Below, one piece after another: positions 7,917 to 16,069 of a stretch of DNA of 64,000 bases. Below the pieces are notes generated by a model, which saw only the letters and a list, made by a program, of their open reading frames with translations, made no database searches and was not told where the DNA came from. The position numbers and the translations under genes are program-made. This DNA comes from PFJX01 sp964466195. Lineage in GTDB: Bacteria; Pseudomonadota; Gammaproteobacteria; Burkholderiales; Thiobacillaceae. Each line of letters begins with the position of its first letter. The first letter of the stretch is position 1. The DNA lies in the NCBI GenBank assembly GCA_964466195.1, contig CAYXMQ010000003.1, positions 1 to 64,000 of the forward strand, read 5' to 3'.

Positions 7917-8849
7917 ATGAAATTCGCGCTTGTTTTCCCCGGTCAGGGCTCGCAATCGGTGGGGATGTTGGCGGCTTATGGCGATGCCGCGCCGATCAGA
8001 GACACGCTGGCCGAAGCGTCCGAGGCGCTGGGACAAGATCTTTGGGCCATGGTCGCCGACGGCCCGGCCGACCTGCTCAACCAAACCGTCAATACCCAGC
8101 CTGCGATGTTGGCGGCGGGCGTCGCGGTCTATCGCTTATGGCAAAGCCAGGGCGGCTCGGCGCCGGCCATGATGGCGGGACATAGCCTGGGCGAATACAC
8201 CGCCCTGGTGTGCGCGGGCGCCCTCAAGTTTGCCGATGCGGTCAGGCTGGTTCGCTTGCGCGCCGCGGCGATGCAAGCCGCGGTGCCCGAAGGCGTCGGC
8301 GCGATGGCGGCGGTGCTTGGCCTGGATGACGACGCCGTGCGCGCAGTCTGCGCCGAGGCCGCCCAGGGCGAGGTGCTGGAAGCCGTCAATTTCAATTCGC
8401 CCGGCCAGGTGGTGATTGCCGGCAACAAAACGGCAGTGGAGCGCGGTTGCGTCCTGGCCAAGGAAAAGGGCGCCAAGCGGGCGCTGCCTTTGCCGGTTTC
8501 GGTGCCGTCGCATTGCGCTCTCATGCGGCCGGCCGCAGAAAAGCTACGTGCGGCACTGGCCGAAGTCGATGTGCAAGCCCCCAGCGTGACCGTCTTGCAT
8601 AACGCCGACGTGGCCGCTCATGCCGCCCCCGATGCCATCCGCGATGCGCTGGCGAGGCAGCTCTACAGCCCGGTGCGGTGGGTCGAAACCGTGCAGGCGT
8701 TTTCCGCACAGGGCATTCAGTTGGTCGCGGAGTGCGGCCCCGGCAAGGTATTGGCCGGCCTCAACAAGCGTATCGTCGAAGGCCTGCCGGGCGCAGCCAT
8801 GGCCGATGCCGCCGCGCTGACCGAGACATTGGCAAAGATCAAGGCATAA
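7917..8849 (+). CDS. fabD: Malonyl-CoA:ACP transacylase
   Basis: A 310-residue enzyme that loads malonyl groups onto ACP. It begins FALVFPGQGSQSVGM and has the nucleophile elbow GHSLGEY with Ser90. The catalytic histidine is in the VPSHCALM segment, and a conserved glutamine sits in FPGQGSQ. The length and N-terminus match FabD. It is separated from fabH by two hairpins and is followed by fabG after 10 bases. Confidence 0.96.
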   Translation: MKFALVFPGQGSQSVGMLAAYGDAAPIRDTLAEASEALGQDLWAMVADGPADLLNQTVNTQPAMLAAGVAVYRLWQSQGGSAPAMMAGHSLGEYTALVCAGALKFADAVRLVRLRAAAMQAAVPEGVGAMAAVLGLDDDAVRAVCAEAAQGEVLEAVNFNSPGQVVIAGNKTAVERGCVLAKEKGAKRALPLPVSVPSHCALMRPAAEKLRAALAEVDVQAPSVTVLHNADVAAHAAPDAIRDALARQLYSPVRWVETVQAFSAQGIQLVAECGPGKVLAGLNKRIVEGLPGAAMADAAALTETLAKIKA

Positions 8850-8859
8850 GGAGATGAAC

Positions 8860-9597
8860 ATGGAAGCACGTGTCGCACTGGTGACGGGCGCCTCGCGGGG
8901 GATCGGCAAGGCCATCCTGCATGCTTTGGCGAATACGGGGTGTTTTGTGGTGGGCACCGCAACCAGCGAGTCTGGCGCTGCCGCCATTGTCGACGCGTTG
9001 CAGGCGGCGGGGCTGAACGGAGAGGGCCTGATGCTCGATGTCAATGATGCGGCTCAGGTCGATGCGGCCATCGCCGGCATCGTGGCCCGGTACGGCCGGA
9101 TCGATATCCTGGTCAACAACGCCGGCATTACCCGCGACAACCTGCTGATGCGGATGAAAGACGAGGAATGGGCGTCGATACTGGAAACCAACCTGACCTC
9201 GGTCTTCCGGCTCTCGCGTGCCGTGTTGCGGCCGATGATGAAGGCCCGCTTCGGCCGCATCATCAGCATCGCTTCGGTCGTCGGCGCATCCGGCAATGCC
9301 GGTCAGACCAACTATGCCGCCGCCAAGGCCGGCATGATCGGTTTCACCAAGTCATTGGCGCAGGAAGTCGGCAGTCGCGGCATTACGGCGAATTGCGTGG
9401 CGCCCGGCTTTATCGACACCGACATGACCAAGACCTTGCCTGAGGCCGCGCGGGCCAAGTTGCTGGAGCGGATTCCGCTCGGCAAGCTGGGTTCGCCGGA
9501 AGACATCGCCCACGCCGTAGCCTATCTGGCTTCCGACGGCGCCGCCTATGTCACTGGCGCCACACTGCACGTCAACGGCGGGATGTATATGGAATGA
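8860..9597 (+). CDS. fabG: 3-oxoacyl-ACP reductase
   Basis: A short-chain dehydrogenase with the NADP(H) motif TGASRGIGKA, the NNAG segment, and the active-site YxxxK in QTNYAAAKAGM. It reduces beta-ketoacyl-ACP in the elongation cycle. The ATG at 8854 directly abuts the AAGGAG at 8848-8853, so the ATG at 8860, with a 6-base spacing, is the likely start (MEARVALVTG). The ribosome-binding site overlaps the fabD stop codon. Confidence 0.95.
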   Translation: MEARVALVTGASRGIGKAILHALANTGCFVVGTATSESGAAAIVDALQAAGLNGEGLMLDVNDAAQVDAAIAGIVARYGRIDILVNNAGITRDNLLMRMKDEEWASILETNLTSVFRLSRAVLRPMMKARFGRIISIASVVGASGNAGQTNYAAAKAGMIGFTKSLAQEVGSRGITANCVAPGFIDTDMTKTLPEAARAKLLERIPLGKLGSPEDIAHAVAYLASDGAAYVTGATLHVNGGMYME

Positions 9598-9690
9598 AGC
9601 GTTTGCTGCGGCAAGCCTGCTTCAATCGTTGGATTTCAATTTTTTTCCTGGCGGGACGCCATGCTGTCGGTTTCTTCGTGTTGGGCAGAC

Positions 9691-9699
9691 TGCTAGAAT
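9691..9699 (+). promoter_or_regulatory. Extended -10 promoter candidate for acpP
   Basis: TGCTAGAAT matches the extended -10 form TGnTATAAT (4 of 6 core bases plus the TG). It is followed by a C-run and a pyrimidine-rich leader up to acpP at 9750. No good -35 box is visible, which fits an extended -10 promoter. It would allow extra transcription of acpP, the most highly expressed gene of the cluster. Confidence 0.5.
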
Positions 9700-9749
9700 G
9701 CCCCCGCTTTTTCTACCCGTAATTTTTCTACCCAAGTGGGAGTTATCTG

Positions 9750-9989
9750 ATGAGTGATATTGAACAACGTGTCAAAAAGATTGTTGCCGAGCAACTGGGC
9801 GCCAACGAAGCCGATGTGAAACTGGAGTCTTCGTTCGTGGATGACCTGGGCGCCGATTCTCTCGACACGGTGGAACTGGTGATGGCTCTGGAAGAGGCTT
9901 TCGAGTGCGAAATCCCCGACGAAGAAGCCGAAAAGATCACCACGGTTCAGCAAGCCGTCGATTACGTGAACAGTCATCTGAACAAGTAA
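9750..9989 (+). CDS. acpP: Acyl carrier protein
   Basis: A 79-residue acidic protein with the phosphopantetheine attachment site GADSLDTVE, where Ser37 carries the prosthetic group. It holds growing acyl chains for the Fab enzymes. Sequence and length are typical. It sits between fabG and fabF with its own probable promoter and with a stem-loop after it, consistent with its need for high expression. Confidence 0.97.
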   Translation: MSDIEQRVKKIVAEQLGANEADVKLESSFVDDLGADSLDTVELVMALEEAFECEIPDEEAEKITTVQQAVDYVNSHLNK

Positions 9990-9999
9990 TTTCGCTATA

Positions 10000-10029
10000 A
10001 CGGAGCGGCGGGTACTGCCGTCACTCCGT
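10000..10029 (+). other. Stem-loop between acpP and fabF
   Basis: ACGGAG (10000-10005) pairs with CTCCGT (10024-10029), and the inner CGGC (10006-10009) with GCCG (10017-10020). No U-tract follows. It could be a partial terminator or a stabilising 3' structure for acpP mRNA. The remaining 90 bases before fabF hold no other clear signal. Confidence 0.55.
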
Positions 10030-10119
10030 GATTGATCATCAGCACCAACCGGCTGGGCGTTTCTTATTCGAGCGCCGCATCCCGGTTTTCCGCAGCATGC
10101 GTTTCCCCAGGAGTTTCCC

Positions 10120-11358
10120 ATGACCAAGCGTAGAGTCGTGGTTACCGGGCTCGGCATCATTTCCCCTGTCGGCAATAACGTTGAAGATGCCTGGGCCAGT
10201 CTGATGGCAGGTCAGTCCGGCATTTCCCGGATCAGTCGTTTTGATGCCTCGGCCTTTACTTGCCAGATCGCAGGCGACGTGAAGAATTTCGATCTGGCCA
10301 AATACCTCACTCCCAAAGAGGCACGCCGGATGGATACCTTCATCCATTTCGGCCTGGCTGCGGCCATCGATGCGTTCAAGGATTCCGGCCTGGAAGTGTC
10401 GGATGCCAATCGTGAGCGTATCGGCGTCAACATCGGCTCCGGCATCGGCGGGCTGCAAATGATCGAGGAAACCCACAAGGTCTATCTGGCCGAGGGGCCG
10501 CGCAAGATTTCACCCTTTTTCATTCCGGCCACGATCATCAACATGATTTCCGGCCATCTTTCGATCATGTACGGTTTGCAGGGGCCGAACGTGGCCATGG
10601 TGACGGCATGCACGACCGGCACGCATTCGATCGGCGAAGCCGGGCGCATGATCGAATACGGCGAAGCCGATGTGATGATCGCCGGCGGCGCCGAATCCAC
10701 CCTCTGTCCGTTGGCGATCGGCGGCTTTGCTTCGGCGCGCGCACTGTCCACCCGCAACGATGATCCGACGGGCGCCAGCCGGCCCTGGGACAAGGACCGG
10801 GATGGTTTCGTCATGGGCGAGGGCGCGGGCGTCTTGGTACTGGAAGAATACGAGCACGCCAAAGCGCGTGGCGCGCGCATTTATTGCGAGCTGATCGGCT
10901 ACGGCAAGAGCGCGGATGCCCATCACATGACCGCTCCGATCGAGGATGGCTCCGGTGCGGCGCGCTGCATGGATGCGGCGCTGCGCAATGCCGGCATCAA
11001 TCCTGATCAGGTCGACTACATCAATGCGCATGGCACCTCCACGCCATTGGGCGATCTGGCCGAAACCAAAGCGGTGAAACGTTCGCTGGGCGATCACGCC
11101 GGCAAAGTCATGGTCAGTTCCACCAAGTCGATGACCGGGCATTTGCTGGGTGCGGCCGGCGGTATCGAAGCGGTGTTCTCGGCGTTGGCCATTGCGCGCC
11201 AAGCGGTGCCCCCCACCATCAATCTGGCGCAGCCGGACGAAGGATGCGATCTCGACTACGTGGCCAACATCGCGCGCGATGCCAAGGTCGGCGTGGCGTT
11301 ATCCAACTCCTTCGGCTTCGGCGGCACCAACGGCACGGTCATTTTCGCCAAGCTTTGA
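10120..11358 (+). CDS. fabF: Beta-ketoacyl-ACP synthase II
   Basis: A 412-residue elongating condensing enzyme. Cys164 lies in MVTACTTGTHS, one active-site histidine in NAHGTSTPLGD and the second in MTGHLLGAAGG. The N-terminus RRVVVTGLGIISPVG is standard. It is the last fatty-acid gene of the block, and pabC follows after 44 bases, an arrangement shared with many Proteobacteria. Confidence 0.96.
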   Translation: MTKRRVVVTGLGIISPVGNNVEDAWASLMAGQSGISRISRFDASAFTCQIAGDVKNFDLAKYLTPKEARRMDTFIHFGLAAAIDAFKDSGLEVSDANRERIGVNIGSGIGGLQMIEETHKVYLAEGPRKISPFFIPATIINMISGHLSIMYGLQGPNVAMVTACTTGTHSIGEAGRMIEYGEADVMIAGGAESTLCPLAIGGFASARALSTRNDDPTGASRPWDKDRDGFVMGEGAGVLVLEEYEHAKARGARIYCELIGYGKSADAHHMTAPIEDGSGAARCMDAALRNAGINPDQVDYINAHGTSTPLGDLAETKAVKRSLGDHAGKVMVSSTKSMTGHLLGAAGGIEAVFSALAIARQAVPPTINLAQPDEGCDLDYVANIARDAKVGVALSNSFGFGGTNGTVIFAKL

Positions 11359-11402
11359 TGACGTCTTGTCGTTGCTCCTGACCTGACTGCGCGCGCCGGA
11401 CC

Positions 11403-12218
11403 ATGACTGCACAAAGCGTCGTTCTGGTCGATGGCGCGCCCACGGTCTGGCTGCCTGCGACCGATCGCGGCTTGATGTATGGCGACGGGGTGTTTCGCAC
11501 CGTAAGAGTCGCTGACGGCAAGCCGCGTTGGTGGCACGAGCACGTCGCCAAATTGGCGCAGGATTGCGCCCGCCTCGGCCTGTTGGCGCCTGCACCCGCA
11601 CAATGGCTTGCCGATCTTGATCAACTTGCCCCGCATATGGCCGACGGCGTGCTGAAATTACTGGTAACGCGCGGCAGTGGTCAGCGCGGTTATCTGCCGC
11701 CGGAAGGCCAGCAGGTGCGCCGTTTGATGTATTACGACGCCAGCCGCGTGCCCGCGTCCGTGCCGTTGAGCGATATCACGCTGCGGGTGTGTACGCTGCG
11801 CTTGGGCTGGCAACCCAGGTTGGCCGGCATCAAGCATCTGAACCGACTGGAAAATGTGCTGGCGCGCGCCGAATGGCACACGCCCGAGATTCATGAAGGC
11901 CTGCTGCTGGACCAGGCAGGAAATGTGATTTCCGGTGTGATGAGCAATTTATTTCTCTGGCATCGCAACCGGCTGCTGACGCCGCGACTCGATCAATGCG
12001 GCGTCGCCGGCCTGACGCGCGCGCGGCTGATGCGGCTGGCGCAGGCCGAGGGACTGGATGTGCAGGAAACCGCATTGAGTATGCAAGACGTGTTGGATGC
12101 CGATGAGCTGATGCTGACCAACAGCCTTTGGGGGCTGCGCCGCGTGGCTCGCCTGGAGACGACAAGCTGGCCGACGCCGGTGATCAGTGTACGGCTCGCG
12201 GGACTGCTCGATGCGTAG
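11403..12218 (+). CDS. pabC: Aminodeoxychorismate lyase
   Basis: A 271-residue fold-type IV PLP enzyme. It contains the early RGLMYGDGVFRTVRV segment, the Schiff-base lysine in GIKHLNRLENVLA and the cofactor-phosphate segment near NVISGVMSNLF. It makes 4-aminobenzoate from aminodeoxychorismate for folate synthesis. Its last 8 bases overlap the start of mltG, which supports both boundaries. Branched-chain aminotransferase-like enzymes share the fold, but the length and the fabF-pabC-mltG order favour PabC. Confidence 0.9.
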   Translation: MTAQSVVLVDGAPTVWLPATDRGLMYGDGVFRTVRVADGKPRWWHEHVAKLAQDCARLGLLAPAPAQWLADLDQLAPHMADGVLKLLVTRGSGQRGYLPPEGQQVRRLMYYDASRVPASVPLSDITLRVCTLRLGWQPRLAGIKHLNRLENVLARAEWHTPEIHEGLLLDQAGNVISGVMSNLFLWHRNRLLTPRLDQCGVAGLTRARLMRLAQAEGLDVQETALSMQDVLDADELMLTNSLWGLRRVARLETTSWPTPVISVRLAGLLDA

Positions 12219-13212
12219 GTGGATCAACCGATTTCTGTTGCTCGGCCTGATCGCCACGTTGTTCTTCGGCGGCGGTCTGCTCTGGCATGCCAACCAGCCG
12301 ATGCACATGCCCGGTACGGTTTATCCGATCGATTTTTCGATCCAGCGCGGCGCCTCATTGACCGCTGCCAGCGAGAGTCTGCATCGCAGCGGCGTGCTCA
12401 GCCGTCCGTGGGTATTCGTGCTGCTCGCTCGCCTGAAAGGGCAGGCGGGCGAAATCAAGGCGGGCAGTTATGCACTCGAGCAAGCGGCTACGCCGCTGCA
12501 GCTGCTGCGCAAAATCACGCAGGGCGACACCGTGCTTGGCAAGCTGGCTCTGATCGAAGGCTGGACCTTTCAGGACATGCGCCGCAGCGTGGCGGCCAAC
12601 CCGGCTCTGCGCCACGACACCGTCAAGATGAGCGATGCCGAACTCTTGCAAGCGGTCGGCGTGCAGGAAGCGCATCCGGAAGGCCTGTTCTTTCCGGATA
12701 CCTATTTCTTTGACAAGGGCAGCTCGGAACTGGCGCTGTACAAGCGCGCCTATCATGCCATGCAGGAGAATCTCAAGGCGAGCTGGGCGGCGCGCCGGCC
12801 GGGTCTGCCATACCGCACGCCGTACGAGGTGCTGATCATGGCGTCGATCATCGAGAAAGAGACGGGCGCCGCCGAAGAGCGTCCGCTGATCGCCGCGGTC
12901 TTCCTCAACCGTCTGCGCATCGGCATGCGTTTGCAGACCGATCCGACCGTGATCTATGGCCTGGGCGCGCGCTTTGACGGCAATCTTCGCCGCGACGACC
13001 TGCTCGCCGATACGCCTTACAACACCTATACCCGCGGCGGCTTGCCGCCGACGCCGATCGCCTTGCCCGGCCTGGCGGCGATTCAGGCGGCATTGCATCC
13101 AGAAACCAGCAAAGCGTTGTATTTCGTGGCCAAAGGCAGCGGTCGGCATGTGTTTTCCGAAACGCTCGATGCCCACAACCGCGCCGTCAACCGCTACCAG
13201 AGAGGGCGATGA
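12211..13212 (+). CDS. mltG: Endolytic murein transglycosylase MltG
   Basis: A YceG-family protein of 333 residues. The N-terminal membrane anchor (about residues 6-28) is followed by a LysM-like segment and the catalytic domain with the glutamate in MASIIEKETG. It cleaves nascent glycan strands in the inner-membrane face of the periplasm and helps set strand length. The ATG at 12211 is chosen because it puts the membrane anchor directly at the N-terminus and overlaps the pabC stop. The stop overlaps the tmk start. Confidence 0.93.
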   Translation: MRRWINRFLLLGLIATLFFGGGLLWHANQPMHMPGTVYPIDFSIQRGASLTAASESLHRSGVLSRPWVFVLLARLKGQAGEIKAGSYALEQAATPLQLLRKITQGDTVLGKLALIEGWTFQDMRRSVAANPALRHDTVKMSDAELLQAVGVQEAHPEGLFFPDTYFFDKGSSELALYKRAYHAMQENLKASWAARRPGLPYRTPYEVLIMASIIEKETGAAEERPLIAAVFLNRLRIGMRLQTDPTVIYGLGARFDGNLRRDDLLADTPYNTYTRGGLPPTPIALPGLAAIQAALHPETSKALYFVAKGSGRHVFSETLDAHNRAVNRYQRGR

Positions 13213-13820
13213 TGTCCGGCTTGTTCATCAGCCTGGAGGGTGTCGACGGCGCCGGCAAGAGCAGCCACCTGAGCTGGCTGCAAGACTGGTTCACGTCGCG
13301 CGGCCGGCGCGTGCGGATGACGCGCGAGCCGGGCGGTACGCCCATCGGCGAGAAATTGCGCGCCTTGGTGCTGCATGAGCCGATGCATCCGGAGACGGAA
13401 GCGCTGATCATGTTTGCGGCGCGGCGCGAACATGTCGAACAGGTCATTCGGCCGGCGCTGGCCGCCGGCGATGTGGTGATTTCCGACCGCTTTACCGATG
13501 CCAGCTTCGCCTATCAGTGCGGCGGCCGCGGTTTGCCGGAAGCACGCCTGGCCGTGTTGGAAGCTTGGGTGCATGCCGATTTGCATCCGGATTTGACCCT
13601 GCTGTTCGATCTCGCCCCGGAAATCGCCGCCCAGCGTTTGGCGAGCGCGCGCGCGCCGGATCGTTTCGAGCGTGAACAAGGCGATTTTCATGCCCGCGTG
13701 CGCGCCGCCTATTTGCGCCGCGCCGCGCAATTTCCGCAGCGTATTCGGGTGATAGACGGCCGTTGCAGCATCGACGCGGTACGCCAGCAACTGGCCGCCA
13801 TTCTTGAGGCGCAGATGTGA
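13209..13820 (+). CDS. tmk: Thymidylate kinase
   Basis: A 203-residue kinase converting dTMP to dTDP. The P-loop is SLEGVDGAGKSS, followed by TREPGGTPIGE and the DRFTDASFAYQ segment. ATG codons at 13209 and 13212 are both usable. The gene overlaps mltG upstream and holB downstream by a few bases, in a tight translationally coupled run. Confidence 0.95.
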   Translation: MMSGLFISLEGVDGAGKSSHLSWLQDWFTSRGRRVRMTREPGGTPIGEKLRALVLHEPMHPETEALIMFAARREHVEQVIRPALAAGDVVISDRFTDASFAYQCGGRGLPEARLAVLEAWVHADLHPDLTLLFDLAPEIAAQRLASARAPDRFEREQGDFHARVRAAYLRRAAQFPQRIRVIDGRCSIDAVRQQLAAILEAQM

Positions 13821-14803
13821 TCCATCCCTGGAACCAGGCGCTATTCCAGCAACTGAGCGCCGACCGCGAGCGCATGCCGCACGCGTTGCTGTTGCAGGGC
13901 CCGGCCGGGGTCGGCAAGCGCGATCTGGGGCTGTCGCTGGCGCAGTGGATACTGTGTGAAGCCCCCGGCCATGAGGGCCCCTGCGGCGTGTGTGACGCCT
14001 GCAACTGGTTCCTGCAGGGCAATCATCCGGACTATCGTTACCTGGAGCCGCGAGAACAAGAAACCGACGAATCCGGCAAGGTCACTAAAAAGGCCAGCAA
14101 GGAAATCAAGGTCGATCAGGTACGTGAAGTCACCGATTTCCTCTACCTCAGTGCACATCGTGGCGGCTGGCGCAGTGCGGTGATCCATCCGGCCGAGTTC
14201 ATGAACGCTGCCGCCGCCAATGCGTTGTTGAAAACTCTGGAGGAACCGCCGCCGCGCGTGTTGTTGATTTTGGTGTCGCACCAGCCTGGCAGGTTGTTGC
14301 CGACGGTGCGCTCACGTTGTCGCAAGGTTGCGGTCGGCTTGCCCGACCCAGCGCCGGCACTGGATTGGATGCGGCAAGCCGGTGTGGCGCAGGCCGACGC
14401 AGTCCTCGCCGAAGCCGGCGGCGCGCCCCTGGCCGCCATCGGATTTGCCGAGCCTGAGCGAAGCGAGCGGCGCGAGGCGTTTCTCGATCAGTTGTCGAAA
14501 CCCGCTCAGATTGACGCCTGCGCCGTTGCCGAAACCTATAAGCCGCAATTGGCCGAGGCCTGGGGTTGGCTGCTGCGCTGGCTGCATGACGCCCTGTCGC
14601 AGCGTCTTGCCGGTTCGTCGCGCTATTTTCCGGCGCGCGCCGAAGCGGCCGCACGCCTAGGCCGCCAGGCCGATCTGGCCGGCTTGCTGGCCTTCGAGCG
14701 GGAGCTGGCGGCGGCCGGGCGCTGGTTGCGCCACCCTTTGAATGCGACCTTGTTGCTAGAATCCTGGTTGATCCGTTACGTCGAAGTGGTAGCAAGCGCA
14801 TGA
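13817..14803 (+). CDS. holB: DNA polymerase III subunit delta prime
   Basis: A 328-residue clamp-loader subunit. It has the P-loop-like GPAGVGKRDLG, the zinc-binding cysteines in CEAPGHEGPCGVCDACNW, and a sensor segment with ALLKTLEEPPP. The start is GTG at 13817, overlapping the tmk stop. Tmk and HolB are commonly adjacent in Proteobacteria. Residues after about 200 form the less conserved collar domain. Confidence 0.93.
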   Translation: MIHPWNQALFQQLSADRERMPHALLLQGPAGVGKRDLGLSLAQWILCEAPGHEGPCGVCDACNWFLQGNHPDYRYLEPREQETDESGKVTKKASKEIKVDQVREVTDFLYLSAHRGGWRSAVIHPAEFMNAAAANALLKTLEEPPPRVLLILVSHQPGRLLPTVRSRCRKVAVGLPDPAPALDWMRQAGVAQADAVLAEAGGAPLAAIGFAEPERSERREAFLDQLSKPAQIDACAVAETYKPQLAEAWGWLLRWLHDALSQRLAGSSRYFPARAEAAARLGRQADLAGLLAFERELAAAGRWLRHPLNATLLLESWLIRYVEVVASA

Positions 14804-14819
14804 TCTACAAGGAAGACAG

Positions 14820-15185
14820 ATGAGCGAAAGTGCAAAACAGCCGGCCGGCCGCGCCGGCATGCTTTCCTTGGCGATCAAGGAGAAAACGGCGTTGTTTGCC
14901 GCTTTCATGCCGCATATCAAAGGCGGCGGTCTGTTTATTCCAACCAATCGCCCCTACCAGATGGGGGATCAGGTCTACATGTTGCTGACCCTGATGGACG
15001 ATCCCAACAAATTGCCGATCTCAGGCCGCGTGGTCTGGATCACCCCGGCGGGTTCGCAAGGCAACCGCCAGCAGGGCATCGGCGTCCAGTTCGACGAAAA
15101 CGAAGGGGCGACGGCGGTGCGCAACAAGATTGAAAGCATCCTGGGCAATGCCCTCAAATCGACTCGGCAAACCCATACCATGTAA
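14820..15185 (+). CDS. pilZ: Type IV pilus assembly protein PilZ
   Basis: A 121-residue PilZ-domain protein beginning MSESAKQPAGRAGMLSLAIKE, with the GGLFIPTNRPYQMGDQVYM and GRVVWITPAG segments. It lacks the RxxxR and DxSxxG pattern of c-di-GMP-binding PilZ domains, as does the original PilZ of Pseudomonas, which acts in pilus biogenesis through PilB/FimX. The order holB-pilZ-tatD is the same as in Pseudomonas aeruginosa. Confidence 0.9.
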   Translation: MSESAKQPAGRAGMLSLAIKEKTALFAAFMPHIKGGGLFIPTNRPYQMGDQVYMLLTLMDDPNKLPISGRVVWITPAGSQGNRQQGIGVQFDENEGATAVRNKIESILGNALKSTRQTHTM

Positions 15186-15229
15186 CTCCACGGGCGACTT
15201 CGTGTCGCCCATATTTCCGGTCTGCCGCC

Positions 15230-16000
15230 ATGTTCATCGATTCCCATTGCCATATTGATTTCCCTGACTTCAGCGCCGGCGTGCCGCCTCTGCTGGCCAA
15301 CATGCAGGCGGCGCAGGTCGACGCCGCGCTGTGCGTATCGGTCAATCTGGAAAACTTTCCGCGCGTTCTGGCGGTGGCAGAAGCGCACGCCAATCTGTAC
15401 GCCTCGGTCGGCGTGCATCCCGATCACGATGCCGGGCGCGAACCCGATGTCGCCGAGCTGGTTTCACTGGCCAAGCATCCACGGGTCGTGGCGATAGGCG
15501 AAACCGGGCTCGATTACTACCGCATGGCGCGGGAGGACGTCGATTGGCAACGCGTGCGCTTCCGCACCCACATCCGCGCTGCGCGCCAGGCTGGCAAGCC
15601 GTTGATCATCCATACCCGCAATGCGGCGGCGGATACGTTGGCCATCATGGCGGAAGAACAGGCGCATCTTGCCGGCGGCGTCATGCACTGTTTCACGGAG
15701 AGCTGGGAAGTGGCCGAAGCGGCGCTGGCGATGGGCTTTTACATCTCGTTTTCCGGCATCGTCACGTTCAAGAGCGCGAAAGACCTGAAAGAGGTTGCGC
15801 AACGCGTGCCGCTGGAGCGGATGCTGATCGAAACCGACGCGCCTTACCTGGCGCCCATGCCGCATCGCGGTAAACGCAATGAGCCCGCTTATGTGCGTCA
15901 CGTCGCCGAAGCCATCGCCGGTTTGCGTGGCATTCCACTGGAACAGGTGGCGGAGGCGACCAGCAAGAATTTCTACGATTTATTCAAGGCGGCGGTTTGA
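15230..16000 (+). CDS. TatD family metal-dependent hydrolase (YcfH type)
   Basis: A 256-residue TIM-barrel metalloenzyme. Metal ligands are visible in FIDSHCHIDFPDF, AIGETGLDYY, IIHTRNA, HCFTES and LIETDAPYLAP. The family acts as a DNase or 3'-5' exonuclease in DNA repair or RNA quality control. It is the last gene of the plus-strand block that began at yceD, and faces clpA with a shared terminator region. Confidence 0.92.
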   Translation: MFIDSHCHIDFPDFSAGVPPLLANMQAAQVDAALCVSVNLENFPRVLAVAEAHANLYASVGVHPDHDAGREPDVAELVSLAKHPRVVAIGETGLDYYRMAREDVDWQRVRFRTHIRAARQAGKPLIIHTRNAAADTLAIMAEEQAHLAGGVMHCFTESWEVAEAALAMGFYISFSGIVTFKSAKDLKEVAQRVPLERMLIETDAPYLAPMPHRGKRNEPAYVRHVAEAIAGLRGIPLEQVAEATSKNFYDLFKAAV

Positions 16001-16015
16001 AGCCGTGAAAATGAA

Positions 16016-16048
16016 AACGGGCGCTTCAGTACTCTGAAAACGCCCGTT
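16016..16048 (-). terminator. Intrinsic terminator for clpA (convergent with tatD)
   Basis: AACGGGCG (16016-16023) pairs with CGCCCGTT (16041-16048), and the inner TTCAG/CTGAA extends the stem around TACT. Read on the minus strand, the hairpin is followed by TTTTCATTTTC, a suitable U-rich tract. On the plus strand the U-tract is missing, so it should mainly terminate the clpSA message. Confidence 0.75.
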
Positions 16049-16069
16049 ACCGGCAGGGTGCGGCCGCGA